Shown: positions 55,165-63,896, counted from the stretch's first letter. The stretch is DNA of 64,000 nucleotides from Aquirufa antheringensis (GCF_004307425.1 NZ_SEWZ01000001.1:556689-620688); one strand, 5' to 3'. Translations and numbers: made by a program. Notes: generated from the sequence alone by a model not told the origin.

Positions 55165-56315
55165 CCTAATAGGTCTGTGATGGTTTTTATTTCGCGGCTA
55201 ATGGATTCAGCCATAGGTACTTGGAAGGCAGGAGGTAATACGCCCCAGGTATAGGTTTCGATTTCCAAATGATTCGTAAACGGGCTAGCCTTTTGAATAG
55301 CGAGCGTTTCACGGATTTCTTTTTGAGTGGATCCTAAAAGACCATAGGTTTCTAAAAATAGTGGTACATGGAAATGCACCCGCCATTCTTCGTAGGTATT
55401 AATGGTATAGGCCGCAAAGGCCTCGTCTAAATCTTTGAATTCTTGATAGGAACCGTCTTTGCGTAAGGCTTTGACCTGATGTAAATAAACGGGTTCTTGG
55501 TATTTTTGTAATTCCGCGATCTTTTCTGCTTCCTGTTCTCTTAAATCGACACGTAAGGCAGAACTGATTTGAATCTTTCCCACGGGGATGTTTTTAGCTT
55601 TCAGTTCCTGAATACTTGCCTCTGGCGCATCAAAGCTCACTCCATAATGGCAGATGTCAAAGCACAATTGGATGTGTTTTCTGATCAAATCTGGATTTCC
55701 TGAAGGCAATAATACCTGCTCATACCAAGCCACAAAATCACCGTGATTGCTCAATAAGCCATCCGGCTCCGGTTCGATATCAATGTGGATAGTTTTACCG
55801 GTGTTTTTCTCAATCTCAGCTAATACATCAACGACTTCCATTAGATGTTGCGTCGATGCGTACATCGCTTGCTGGCGCTCTTCTGCTGTATTCCACCAGA
55901 ATTTATAAGACAGGGGAGAGGTAGAAATGCCTCCCTCGTTCTCTGTTAAAAGTGCAGCTAAAATATGCGCTAAACGAATCGTATAATCCCTTCTATCCGT
56001 CGTAGTCCAATCGGGTGCGTGCACCTGATCTTTAACGATGGTGTTGTGAAAACCTCCGTAAGGGAATCCATTGAGCGTAAAAACATATAGATTTTGCTCA
56101 GAAAGCCATGTTTGTAAATCCTTTAAAGCTGCAGGATCTTGTAAATCAATACTTGCTTGATTCGCAAATCGCAGACCCAAACCCATTGGCTGGTCGGGTG
56201 AAACCTGTGCCTTCACCTCAGGAACATGCTGTTTTAATTGCGCAAAGTGTTCTGACCAAATCTCTCCGGTATGAATATTACTGCAATAAGTCAGGTGTCC
56301 GTAAGGCGTTTTCAT
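55161..56315 (-). CDS. eboE: EboE, TIM-barrel metabolite-traffic protein
   Basis: 384 residues of the xylose isomerase-like TIM-barrel superfamily, EboE branch. The start MKTPYGHLTYCSNIHTGE is typical of EboE. Metal-binding residues probably lie in HIDIEPEPDGLLSN, CFDICHYGVSF, KIQISSALR and HFHVPLFLE. It starts one base after the eboD stop (TAATATG). In cyanobacteria ebo genes are reported to help move pathway intermediates to the periplasm; the reaction catalysed here is unknown. Confidence 0.88.
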   Translation of the reverse strand: MKTPYGHLTYCSNIHTGEIWSEHFAQLKQHVPEVKAQVSPDQPMGLGLRFANQASIDLQDPAALKDLQTWLSEQNLYVFTLNGFPYGGFHNTIVKDQVHAPDWTTTDRRDYTIRLAHILAALLTENEGGISTSPLSYKFWWNTAEERQQAMYASTQHLMEVVDVLAEIEKNTGKTIHIDIEPEPDGLLSNHGDFVAWYEQVLLPSGNPDLIRKHIQLCFDICHYGVSFDAPEASIQELKAKNIPVGKIQISSALRVDLREQEAEKIAELQKYQEPVYLHQVKALRKDGSYQEFKDLDEAFAAYTINTYEEWRVHFHVPLFLETYGLLGSTQKEIRETLAIQKASPFTNHLEIETYTWGVLPPAFQVPMAESISREIKTITDLLG

Positions 56316-56316
56316 A

Positions 56317-57462
56317 TTAGGCGATTTGTTCCAGGTAATCGACTGATTTTTTGATGAGATCGAAATCCATCTCGTGCACTTCCACTCCTTTGCCTACTTG
56401 TTCTAACAAGGTGATGGTTAATTGCCCGCCTAAATGTTCTCTGAACTCATTTAAGCCGTTCGTTAAGTTGATTTTGTCATTTTCTGCCAAAGCAGGATGA
56501 AAAATTGCAAAACCCAGTTTTTTCAACAAGTGGATGATGCGATCTACGTCTTCTTTCGTCAAATGACCGATCAAGTGCGAATAGACGCTATCTAAGGCTA
56601 TTCCAATCGCCACAGCTTCTCCGTGACGGATCTTGAAATCGCTTAAGTATTCTAATTTATGTGCCGCCCAATGGCCAAAATCCAAGGGTCTAGCCGAACC
56701 AAGCTCAAAAGGATCTCCACTCGCGATATGTTGCATATGTAGCGAAGCGCAACGGTAAATCTGCTCAATCATCACAGACTTGTCGCGCTGATTCATCGCA
56801 TCCGCAGTTGATTCTAACCAAGTAAAAAAGCTAATATCTTTTATCAGGGAAACTTTAACAGCTTCCGCAATTCCCGAACGCCAATCTCTTTCACCTAAAC
56901 TCTCTAGGAACGAATAATCGTTAAATACAGCTACCGGTGGAGCGAATGTGCCCAGGAAATTCTTCTTTCCTAGGTAATTGACGCTGTTTTTAACACCTAC
57001 ACCTGAATCGTTTTGGGATAATACAGTCGTCGGTATCCGGATGAATTTCACGCCTCTATGGGAGATAGCAGCAGCATAGCCGGCCATATCCAAGAAAGCC
57101 CCACCACCGATGCAGGCCACAAACGAGTGGCGATCGATTCCGTGTTCATCTAACGCGCGAATCACCTCCTCGTAAAAGCGAGGGTCGTTTTTACACACTT
57201 CTCCGCCCGGAAGTACTAAAATTTCTGGGGCTAAATCGGCGGGAGAATGTTGTTGAAAATAGTGGACAATTTCTGCCGTTAAATCGGTCTGAATATCCGT
57301 TATCCCTTTATCGAGTACAAAAAGAATCTTTTTGCGAAAGCTAGGGTTGCCAAAGTTTTGGACAAAATCAGCAAAAACGCGATTTTCTGGCACGAATAAA
57401 CGTTCCGTGAAGAATACCTCGTAAGAATAGGGTACCTGAAAATGTTGTTTTAAAGATTGCAT
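56317..57462 (-). CDS. eboD: EboD, sugar phosphate cyclase (3-dehydroquinate synthase-like)
   Basis: 381 residues of the sugar phosphate cyclase family. NAD site ACIGGGAFLDMAGYAAA; substrate loop RIPTTVLSQNDSGVGVKNSVN and GKKNFLGTF. The metal ligands are probably Glu in GIAEAVKVSLI and His residues in FGHWAAHKLE and RHGEAVAIG. These differ from AroB (VGGKTGIN, FGHTFGHAIE), and its setting is the ebo operon, so it is unlikely to be the shikimate-pathway enzyme. It probably makes a cyclic (cyclitol-type) product. 4-base gap to eboC. Confidence 0.9.
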   Translation of the reverse strand: MQSLKQHFQVPYSYEVFFTERLFVPENRVFADFVQNFGNPSFRKKILFVLDKGITDIQTDLTAEIVHYFQQHSPADLAPEILVLPGGEVCKNDPRFYEEVIRALDEHGIDRHSFVACIGGGAFLDMAGYAAAISHRGVKFIRIPTTVLSQNDSGVGVKNSVNYLGKKNFLGTFAPPVAVFNDYSFLESLGERDWRSGIAEAVKVSLIKDISFFTWLESTADAMNQRDKSVMIEQIYRCASLHMQHIASGDPFELGSARPLDFGHWAAHKLEYLSDFKIRHGEAVAIGIALDSVYSHLIGHLTKEDVDRIIHLLKKLGFAIFHPALAENDKINLTNGLNEFREHLGGQLTITLLEQVGKGVEVHEMDFDLIKKSVDYLEQIA

Positions 57463-57466
57463 AGGT

Positions 57467-58342
57467 TTACGTAACGGCGAATTTTTTAGCTAAACCCAAA
57501 GATACGGGTAATAAGGCTAAAACAAAGAGGGCGACCATCCATTGTCCACTCGAGGCTACCCACGCTGCATTCATCAATATAAGCGTCAATACCCCTGTTT
57601 TTACGGTTAATCCAATGTTTTTGCCCATCGGATTCTTAATAGCAACGCTTAGTTTTCTAAAAATCAGGATAAAGTGGGCCAAGACAAATACCAAGGCAAA
57701 TTCCACTTTCTCCGCTAAAAATAATTGTGAAGCGTGTACTATCAGAAACAAAAATCCAGCAAAATAAAGCGTTGTGGCCTTACCTCCATGAACTTCGCCT
57801 CTACTTACTAACGTAATGGCTGCAATGTAAATCAATGGGATAGCGATCACTGGAAAGTGTTCTAAAACCCCTAATTCATATACGCTCATCCCTAATAGTA
57901 GATTATATGCTCGGCATAATCCCATGTTGATAGGCCCAAAAATCCGCATGTGTTTCCCTTTCCAATCATAAAAAAGTGCTAGGGCGGTGATGAAAACGGC
58001 GACAATACCACTCAGTCTACTTTGCCAAAAGGCCAGAAAAATACCAAATGATAATAAGACAATGCCCCCGAAAATTGCTTCTGATCTTTTGATTCGACCA
58101 CTCGGCAAGGCTCTTTCGGGTCTTTCGATGCGATCTAGTTCGTGATCAAAAACATCATTAAACACCACGCCTCCCGCATACAAACACATGCTCGAGAGGC
58201 CTAGGAATAAGGCAGGGTAGAACTGGTAGTCTAATCGACCAAAAACAAAGCCCACAATGGCTAAACCTGCCATGATATCAGACAGTGCCGTGACTACATT
58301 CGCAGGCCGAGTAAGCTCAGCAAAAGCTCTAATTTTAGACAT
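57467..58342 (-). CDS. eboC: EboC, UbiA-like membrane prenyltransferase
   Basis: 291 residues with about eight to nine transmembrane helices. The first Asp-rich motif is NDVFDHELDRIERPERALPSG near residue 62, and a weaker second site lies at LALFYDWKGK, as in UbiA prenyltransferases. The expected role is to join a polyprenyl chain to a polar head at the membrane, here probably the ebo product. It is distinct from ubiquinone/menaquinone UbiA/MenA by context. Its ATG overlaps the eboB stop by one base (TAATG). Confidence 0.88.
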   Translation of the reverse strand: MSKIRAFAELTRPANVVTALSDIMAGLAIVGFVFGRLDYQFYPALFLGLSSMCLYAGGVVFNDVFDHELDRIERPERALPSGRIKRSEAIFGGIVLLSFGIFLAFWQSRLSGIVAVFITALALFYDWKGKHMRIFGPINMGLCRAYNLLLGMSVYELGVLEHFPVIAIPLIYIAAITLVSRGEVHGGKATTLYFAGFLFLIVHASQLFLAEKVEFALVFVLAHFILIFRKLSVAIKNPMGKNIGLTVKTGVLTLILMNAAWVASSGQWMVALFVLALLPVSLGLAKKFAVT

Positions 58343-59361
58343 TAGCGAATGAAGATTGAGTTTTTATCTACGCGAGGAGCTTGTCCGCCACGCAACACCG
58401 TATTGCCATTATACTTCAAAGATTGATCAATTTGTAATCCGTCAATAAAGTCTTTCTCATTGATTTGTCCGCTTTGCGCGAAAGAATCGAGGGCATTTTG
58501 GTAAGTCACCTTTTGGATATCTGCGTCAGATATGCCTTTGATTTTCATCAAGGCCGCTGTTTTAGGAATCGCCAAAGGATCAGAAATCCCCCAATCCGCC
58601 GCCGAATTCACCATAATGCGTTCCGACCCATATTGCTTCACAATCTCTACCATTCGCTCATTCCCCATTTTGGTGAAAGGATAAATAGTGAAAGCCGCAT
58701 AAAATCCTTGGTCTAAAACTGACTTCACCGTCTCTTCATTATTGTGGTCAATCACGACCATATGAGGTGCTAAACCGTGCTCTAAGGCAATCGCCATACT
58801 GCGTTCGGTTCCCTTTTTCTTATCTCGGTGTGGCGTGTGCACTTGTACAGGCAATCCCATCTCTTTCGCAAGCTCTAATTGAGCTCTGTAGTATTTTTCC
58901 TCTGCGGCCGTTTGGTCATCAAAACCAATTTCACCTACCCCCACAACGCCTTCTTTCTGTAAAAACAAAGGTAAAATCTCCATTACCTCTTCCGCAAGTG
59001 CCTCATTATTCGCCTCCCTGGAGTTTAATCCAATTGTGCAATAATGCTTGATGCCAAACTGAGACGATCTAAAACGCTCCCAACCCACTAAACTCGCAAA
59101 ATAATCCTTGAACGAAGCTAATCCCGTGCGCGGTTGCCCTAGCCAAAATGCCGGCTCAATAATGGCCACCACACCCGCATCCGCTAGTGCCTGGTAATCA
59201 TCGGTGGTACGGGAAGTCATATGAACGTGAGGGTCGAAAAACCTCATCCCTTGTGTATAGGCCGCAAAGCCACCTTCTACTTCTTGGGCAGTTTGTTTTT
59301 CCTCGGTGGATCCTTCGAAATGGGAGGGATTTAATTTAGGTTCGTTGGGGTTTTGGCACAT
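58342..59361 (-). CDS. eboB: EboB, TatD-family metal-dependent hydrolase
   Basis: 339 residues of the TatD/amidohydrolase superfamily. The HxH metal motif is in RFFDPHVHMTSRTTDDY near residue 45. Further ligands lie in GVGEIGFDD, VQVHTPHRDK and VIDHNNEE, and the final Asp in SAADWGISDP. The N-terminal ~37 residues are poorly conserved; a later start at MRFFDPH is possible, but the ATG at 59361 sits one base after the eboA stop (TAATATG) and fits the operon. The substrate is unknown. Confidence 0.9.
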   Translation of the reverse strand: MCQNPNEPKLNPSHFEGSTEEKQTAQEVEGGFAAYTQGMRFFDPHVHMTSRTTDDYQALADAGVVAIIEPAFWLGQPRTGLASFKDYFASLVGWERFRSSQFGIKHYCTIGLNSREANNEALAEEVMEILPLFLQKEGVVGVGEIGFDDQTAAEEKYYRAQLELAKEMGLPVQVHTPHRDKKKGTERSMAIALEHGLAPHMVVIDHNNEETVKSVLDQGFYAAFTIYPFTKMGNERMVEIVKQYGSERIMVNSAADWGISDPLAIPKTAALMKIKGISDADIQKVTYQNALDSFAQSGQINEKDFIDGLQIDQSLKYNGNTVLRGGQAPRVDKNSIFIR

Positions 59362-59362
59362 A

Positions 59363-60118
59363 TTAATAGGCTGTTTCTTCTTTTTCTAACACCTTCCAGG
59401 CTTCTAGAGGGCTATTTTGTAGGACCAATTCAGCGGCTTTTTGATCGTTCGGATCAGCGCTTTCTGCTAGTCTTTTTAAATCTTGTTCTTTCGTCTCTGT
59501 CTGGAAGTTTCGGATTAATCGCCAAACTTGTGATGGCACCCGTCTTCCAGCCGCCCACCGTTCGTGTGCAAAATCGGCCAGCGTATTCGCTAGCGCTTGA
59601 TTTGCACGCTCATCTAATCCTTCAATTAAATGGATGGGCTTATCATTGAAAATGCATTTTAAGACTAATTGGTTCCAGGCTAATTCACTGAAATATTGGA
59701 AAGGATATGGATTGCCAAAGGCAATGGCATCAAAAACCGGCCCCATATTGGATCTAACCGCATCGGTAGCCCGATGTAACCAAATTTCTGGCGTAGGTAA
59801 AACGGGCAATGCTCGATAAAGAGCGACTAATTCGTTCATTTCCGCCGTATCAAATAAGGTCTCGATTCTGGATTTACCATCTTCTTTTTCAGCTAGCTGA
59901 ATTAATAAGTAAACGCGAACGAGCTGATCAAGCGTGCTATTTTGCCAATTCCAACCGGGGATATTGCCTACTCGTGTTTTAGCTACTTGGCGAGGTACCA
60001 TCACAAAGGCTAAAGACAAACCTTTCGAATCAGTTATTATTTTATCTGCTATCCAGGCTAGTTCAGTTGGACTGGCCAAAGACTGAATAGATTGATATAG
60101 AAGTTCGGCGGTATTCAA
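59363..60118 (-). CDS. eboA: EboA
   Basis: First gene of the operon, 251 residues, no known fold. The conserved EboA block is here as HRATDAVRSNMGPVFDAIAFGNPYPFQYFSELAWNQ, which I split: HRATDAVRSN and GNPYPFQYFSELAWNQ, about residues 118-152. The rest is helical, with DFAHERWAAGRRVPSQVW. No signal peptide. Its presence with eboB-F in the standard order is what identifies the cluster. It diverges from ygiQ across 119 bases in which I see no convincing promoter for this operon. Confidence 0.88.
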   Translation of the reverse strand: MNTAELLYQSIQSLASPTELAWIADKIITDSKGLSLAFVMVPRQVAKTRVGNIPGWNWQNSTLDQLVRVYLLIQLAEKEDGKSRIETLFDTAEMNELVALYRALPVLPTPEIWLHRATDAVRSNMGPVFDAIAFGNPYPFQYFSELAWNQLVLKCIFNDKPIHLIEGLDERANQALANTLADFAHERWAAGRRVPSQVWRLIRNFQTETKEQDLKRLAESADPNDQKAAELVLQNSPLEAWKVLEKEETAY

Positions 60119-60225
60119 TTTTGAAATAGGTTTAATTCATCACTATGAACGAATTTACTAAAAAAAAGTCAATTCGCTCCTGATTTTTGACAGGATATTC
60201 AATAGGTTAAGCCCCTAAATTCCGC

Positions 60226-60233
60226 TAATTTTG
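60226..60233 (+). promoter_or_regulatory. -7 box directly before ygiQ
   Basis: TAATTTTG followed by four bases and the ygiQ ATG. With the usual -7 spacing, transcription would start at or next to the A of ATG, giving a leaderless mRNA. No -33 TTG found. Confidence 0.45.
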
Positions 60234-60237
60234 TTTT

Positions 60238-62085
60238 ATGGAAGAAAGACCGATAACTGACTGGCTGCCCCTCACGAAAAAAGAGGTGGAAAAACGTGGC
60301 TGGGATGAACTGGACGTGATTTTAATCTCTGGTGATGCCTATGTGGATCACCCGGCATTTGGTACGGCTGTCATCGGTCGAATCATGGAAAGTGAAGGTT
60401 TGAAAGTGGGTATCGTCGCACAGCCAAACTGGAAAGACGATTTGCGTGATTTTAAGAAATTAGGTAAGCCCAAATATTTCTTCGGCGTAACCGCAGGATG
60501 TATGGATTCCATGGTGAATCACTACACGGCTAATAAGCGCTTACGTTCGAACGATTCCTATACACCTGGAGGCGAAGCTGGTTTTAGACCTGATTATGCG
60601 ACCACGGTTTACACCAAGATTTTAAAAGAAATTTACCCAGATATACCTGTTTTAATCGGTGGCATCGAGGCCTCTCTTCGTCGAGTAACCCATTATGATT
60701 ATTGGGCGGATAAATTATTCCCCTCTATTTTAGTTGATTCTGGAGCTGATATGTTGGTGTATGGAATGGGAGAGCAACCCTTGCGCGAGATTATGCGTGG
60801 GGTGAAAGAAGGTAAGAAATTGGGCGATTTGACCCACATCAATCAAGTGGCATTCTTGCAGAAAACAGCTCCTGCTTGCGATTGGGAAACGGTTGAATTA
60901 GCTAGTCATGAAGTTTGTTTAGAAGATAAGATCAAGTACGCATCCAACTTCAAAATTGTTGAAGTTGAATCCAATAAGTGGCAGGCAAACCGCATCATCC
61001 AAAAAGTAGGAGAGGACGTATTAGTCATTAATCCTCCATTTAAAACGATGGAAGAGGTCGAAATGGATAAATCATTTGATTTGCCTTATACGCGTTTGCC
61101 TCACCCTAAATACCGAAAGCGTGGACCTATTCCTGCTTTTGAGATGATTAAATTCTCGGTCAATATGCACCGCGGATGTTTTGGAGGATGTAGTTTCTGT
61201 ACGATTTCAGCCCACCAAGGCAAGTTTATTGCTTCTCGTAGTGAAAAGTCGATCATGAAAGAGGTCGAGCAAATCACGAAAGCACCTGATTTTAAAGGCT
61301 ATATTTCTGACTTAGGAGGACCTTCTGCGAATATGTACCGAATGAAAGGGAAAGATGAGGAGATTTGTGCGCGTTGTGTCAGTCCTTCTTGTATCCACCC
61401 CGTTATTTGTAATAACTTAGATACTTCACATAAACCTTTGACGGATATTTACCGCAAGGTGGATAAGCATCCTGCCATTAAAAAGGCTTTTGTAGGGTCA
61501 GGAGTTCGCTATGATCTTTTAGTGGATGATTTCAATAAAAATAATTCAGATGGTAATCACGACGAATACATGGAGCAATTGATTACGCGCCACGTATCTG
61601 GTCGTTTGAAAGTTGCCCCAGAGCATACTTCTGATGCAACATTACGTATTATGCGTAAGCCATCGTTCAAATATTTCCATGCCTTTAAAAAGAAATATGA
61701 TGAGATTTCTGCCAAATTTGGCCTAAAACAACCTCTCATTCCCTATTTCATCTCTTCTCACCCAGGTTGTGAAGAAGAAGATATGGCAAATCTTGCTGCA
61801 GAGACAAAAGATTTAGGTTTTCATTTAGAACAAGTTCAAGATTTTACACCTACTCCAATGACGGTGGCGGAAGTAATTTATTATTCAGGTGTTCACCCAT
61901 ACACTTTGCAGCCCGTTAAAACGGCCAAAACAAGGGAAGAAAAGCAGAATCAAAACAAGTACTTTTTCTGGTATAAACCAGAGTACAAAGATTGGATTCG
62001 TAATCGTTTGACACAATTAAAACGACCTGATCTGGCACAGCGCCTTTTAGGATTTAGAAATAATAAAAATGGTTGGAACAAATAA
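60238..62085 (+). CDS. ygiQ: YgiQ-family radical SAM protein
   Basis: 615 residues of the UPF0313/YgiQ family. The N-terminal domain (ITDWLPLTKKEVEKRGWDELDVILISGDAYVDHPAFG; I split it: ITDWLPLTKKE and GDAYVDHPAFG) is diagnostic. The radical SAM motif CFGGCSFC (Cx3Cx2C) is near residue 314, in HRGCFGGCSFCTISAHQGK. YFISSHPGCEEEDM and VQDFTPTPMTVAE are also family hallmarks. Substrate unknown. It stands apart from the ebo operon on the opposite strand. Confidence 0.94.
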   Translation: MEERPITDWLPLTKKEVEKRGWDELDVILISGDAYVDHPAFGTAVIGRIMESEGLKVGIVAQPNWKDDLRDFKKLGKPKYFFGVTAGCMDSMVNHYTANKRLRSNDSYTPGGEAGFRPDYATTVYTKILKEIYPDIPVLIGGIEASLRRVTHYDYWADKLFPSILVDSGADMLVYGMGEQPLREIMRGVKEGKKLGDLTHINQVAFLQKTAPACDWETVELASHEVCLEDKIKYASNFKIVEVESNKWQANRIIQKVGEDVLVINPPFKTMEEVEMDKSFDLPYTRLPHPKYRKRGPIPAFEMIKFSVNMHRGCFGGCSFCTISAHQGKFIASRSEKSIMKEVEQITKAPDFKGYISDLGGPSANMYRMKGKDEEICARCVSPSCIHPVICNNLDTSHKPLTDIYRKVDKHPAIKKAFVGSGVRYDLLVDDFNKNNSDGNHDEYMEQLITRHVSGRLKVAPEHTSDATLRIMRKPSFKYFHAFKKKYDEISAKFGLKQPLIPYFISSHPGCEEEDMANLAAETKDLGFHLEQVQDFTPTPMTVAEVIYYSGVHPYTLQPVKTAKTREEKQNQNKYFFWYKPEYKDWIRNRLTQLKRPDLAQRLLGFRNNKNGWNK

Positions 62086-62123
62086 TCCAGCTTTTCATTA
62101 ATTAACCAAAAAACAATAAGACA

Positions 62124-62351
62124 ATGGATGAGAATGAAGAATTAATCGTTCGCGATAGCAATGGAGCTGTTTTGAAAGATGGCGATTCGGTTACTGTCAT
62201 TAAAGATTTAAAAGTACGTGGATCATCTAGCGTAATCAAGCGCGGAACGATGGTAAAAAACATTCGTTTAACGGACGATGCAGATGAAGTAGAGGGTAAA
62301 GTAGAGAAATCGATGATGGTTTTACGGACTGAGTTTTTGAAGAAAGCGTAA
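62124..62351 (+). CDS. PhnA/YjdM C-terminal domain protein
   Basis: 75 residues consisting only of the C-terminal domain of YjdM/PhnA: VRDSNGAVLKDGDSVTVIKDL, RGSSSVIKRGTMVKNIRL, and the end EKSMMVLRTEFLKK. The zinc-ribbon half of full-length YjdM (about 110 residues) is absent. Although the family was named for alkylphosphonate uptake, its function is unclear. It follows ygiQ by 38 bases and is likely co-transcribed. Confidence 0.88.
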   Translation: MDENEELIVRDSNGAVLKDGDSVTVIKDLKVRGSSSVIKRGTMVKNIRLTDDADEVEGKVEKSMMVLRTEFLKKA

Positions 62352-62360
62352 GCTTTATGG

Positions 62361-62430
62361 AGATAGGAGATGAGAGAGTATAGAGTATAGATGGTTGATC
62401 TCTACTCTATACTCTATAATCTCTACTCTA
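62361..62430. repeat. Heptad-period array R4, self-complementary, between convergent genes
   Basis: Ten 7-base units in one phase (GAGATAG ... TAGAGTA, then CTACTCT, ATACTCT ... CTACTCT). The left purine-rich half folds back on the right half: 62377-62393 pairs with 62399-62415 over 17 positions with one mismatch around a 5-base loop. It lies between the yjdM-type and rmuC stop codons and could terminate both. Confidence 0.88.
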
Positions 62431-62433
62431 AAT

Positions 62434-63696
62434 TTATTCTTCTTCAATTTCCGGCTCTTCATCCTGAACCAATCCCTGATTCAGTTTTTTAGTTGATTTA
62501 ATGCCCAATTTATGTAGGTTTTGGGCTCTATTAATTAGGTTTCCTTTTCCGGTACTTAGTTTGTTTATGGCATCGCTGTGGGCATCTTCTGCTTTCTTGA
62601 TGTGCTTTCCTACATCTTCCATATCCTTCGTAAATCCGACAAATTTGTCATATAAATCACCCGCCTGGCGTGCAATTTCAATAGCATTTCTCGTTTGATA
62701 CTCTGTCTTCCAAACCGAAGCAATGGTTCTTAACGTCGCTAATAGGGTAGAAGGGGAGACTAAGACAATTTTACGATCCCATGCATAATTGAACAAGCTT
62801 GTGTCCTGACTGATGGTAGCTACGAATCCAGATTCAATAGGGATGAATAGCAAGGTGAAATCTGGACTGGTTAAATCTAATGCGGTGTGGTAATCTTTCG
62901 AAGATAGCTCTTTAATGTGTGTTTTTAGAGATTCAATGTGTGCTTTTAAGGCCAAATCCTTTTCGATAGTACCTTCCTCAGCACTGGTGTAACGTTCATA
63001 CGCTACAAGTGAAACCTTACTATCAATAATAAGGTTTTTATTGTCAGGTAAGAAAATGACTGCATCTGGTTTGATTGTATCATGGTCCTGGTTTTTAGTC
63101 ACAAATTGCGTCTGGTATTCCATACCATTCTTTAATCCAGAGCTTTCTAATACACGTTCCAAAATCATCTCACCCCAGTTCCCTTGCGACTTATTGGATC
63201 CCTTCAGGGCATTCGTTAAATCTTCTGTTTTCTGTGTAACCGTTTGATTTAAGCTTGTCAGGTTTTTGATTTGCTCCATAAGAACAGTGCTTTGTTCTAA
63301 GCTGTTTTTTTGACCCAAGTTAACCTTCTCCTCAAATTCACGTAATTTCTCTTTCAGAGGGTTTAAAACATCGTTTAATTTAACTTGTTGTTGATCGCTA
63401 AGCATCTTTCCTTGTCTCAGAACGGATTCGTTACTGATATCTACTAACATTTTGCGTAGTTTCTCCTCATCTGACTTCTGATTCTCTACTGTCATCTTTA
63501 AGGTTTCATTCTGGCCTTCAATTTGTGATAATTTTCCAAATAGTGTCCGATTTTCTGCTTCCAATGAAGTCACTTTCGTTTGATCTTGGCTAGCCTGCGC
63601 TAATTGACTTTGTAACAAGGCTAATTTACCTTGAAATAGGAGATAGGTAGCTCCTGTGCCGGCTACTAGGGCTAGAATGATGTAGAGAATTGTCAT
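62434..63696 (-). CDS. rmuC: DNA recombination protein RmuC
   Basis: 420 residues from the ATG at 63696: one N-terminal membrane helix (ILYIILALVAGTGATYLL), a long coiled coil (about 25-150, leucine heptads, Gln-rich), then the RmuC nuclease-like domain (KGSNKSQGNWGEMILERVLE, KPDAVIFLPDNKNLIIDSKVSL, PIESGFVATI, VSPSTLLATLRTI). The family limits inversions and rearrangements at repeats in E. coli. The longest frame starts at 63831, but its first 45 residues translate a heptad repeat array and are rejected. A -7 box four bases before the chosen ATG supports it. Confidence 0.93.
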   Translation of the reverse strand: MTILYIILALVAGTGATYLLFQGKLALLQSQLAQASQDQTKVTSLEAENRTLFGKLSQIEGQNETLKMTVENQKSDEEKLRKMLVDISNESVLRQGKMLSDQQQVKLNDVLNPLKEKLREFEEKVNLGQKNSLEQSTVLMEQIKNLTSLNQTVTQKTEDLTNALKGSNKSQGNWGEMILERVLESSGLKNGMEYQTQFVTKNQDHDTIKPDAVIFLPDNKNLIIDSKVSLVAYERYTSAEEGTIEKDLALKAHIESLKTHIKELSSKDYHTALDLTSPDFTLLFIPIESGFVATISQDTSLFNYAWDRKIVLVSPSTLLATLRTIASVWKTEYQTRNAIEIARQAGDLYDKFVGFTKDMEDVGKHIKKAEDAHSDAINKLSTGKGNLINRAQNLHKLGIKSTKKLNQGLVQDEEPEIEEE

Positions 63697-63700
63697 GTAG

Positions 63701-63708
63701 CAAATGTA
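63701..63708 (-). promoter_or_regulatory. -7 box directly before rmuC
   Basis: TACATTTG on the minus strand, then four bases and the ATG, as in ygiQ. It suggests a leaderless or near-leaderless transcript starting inside the edge of the heptad array. Confidence 0.45.
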
Positions 63709-63710
63709 AA

Positions 63711-63864
63711 TAATAAAGCACAAAGCATAAAGAATAAAGCTGATAATCAGTAGGCAGTGGGCAGTCGATAGTCGATAGTCAAGAGTCGAGAGTCGAGAGT
63801 CGATAGTCGAGAGTCGATAGTCAAAGACCAAAGTTCAAAGAGCAAAGAGCAATACTCAAATTGC
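63711..63864. repeat. Heptad-period array R5 (left arm)
   Basis: Twenty-two consecutive 7-base units in perfect phase, shifting gradually in sequence: TAATAAA, GCACAAA, GCATAAA ... ATCAGTA, GGCAGTG, GGCAGTC, GATAGTC, GAGAGTC (several), then AAAGACC, AAAGTTC, AAAGAGC, AAAGAGC, AATACTC. It lies upstream of rmuC and is mirrored by R6 at 63931. Confidence 0.92.
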
Positions 63865-63896
63865 TGAGTGCGCGGGGCGATATTTCATGAGTGGAT

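Noticed and set aside
56317..57462. EboD as shikimate-pathway AroB
   Set aside because: Substrate-loop residues differ from AroB and the gene is embedded in a complete ebo operon; aroK and aroQ of the window are unlinked.
57467..58342. EboC as a menaquinone or haem UbiA-type enzyme
   Set aside because: Operon context and order point to EboC; no men, ubi or cta genes nearby.
63697..63831. N-terminal extension of rmuC with a DYRLST-type 7-residue repeat
   Set aside because: It is the translation of heptad array R5. Twenty-one bases (three units) give seven residues in any frame, so long open frames are expected by chance. The ATG at 63696 with its -7 box and membrane helix fits the family.
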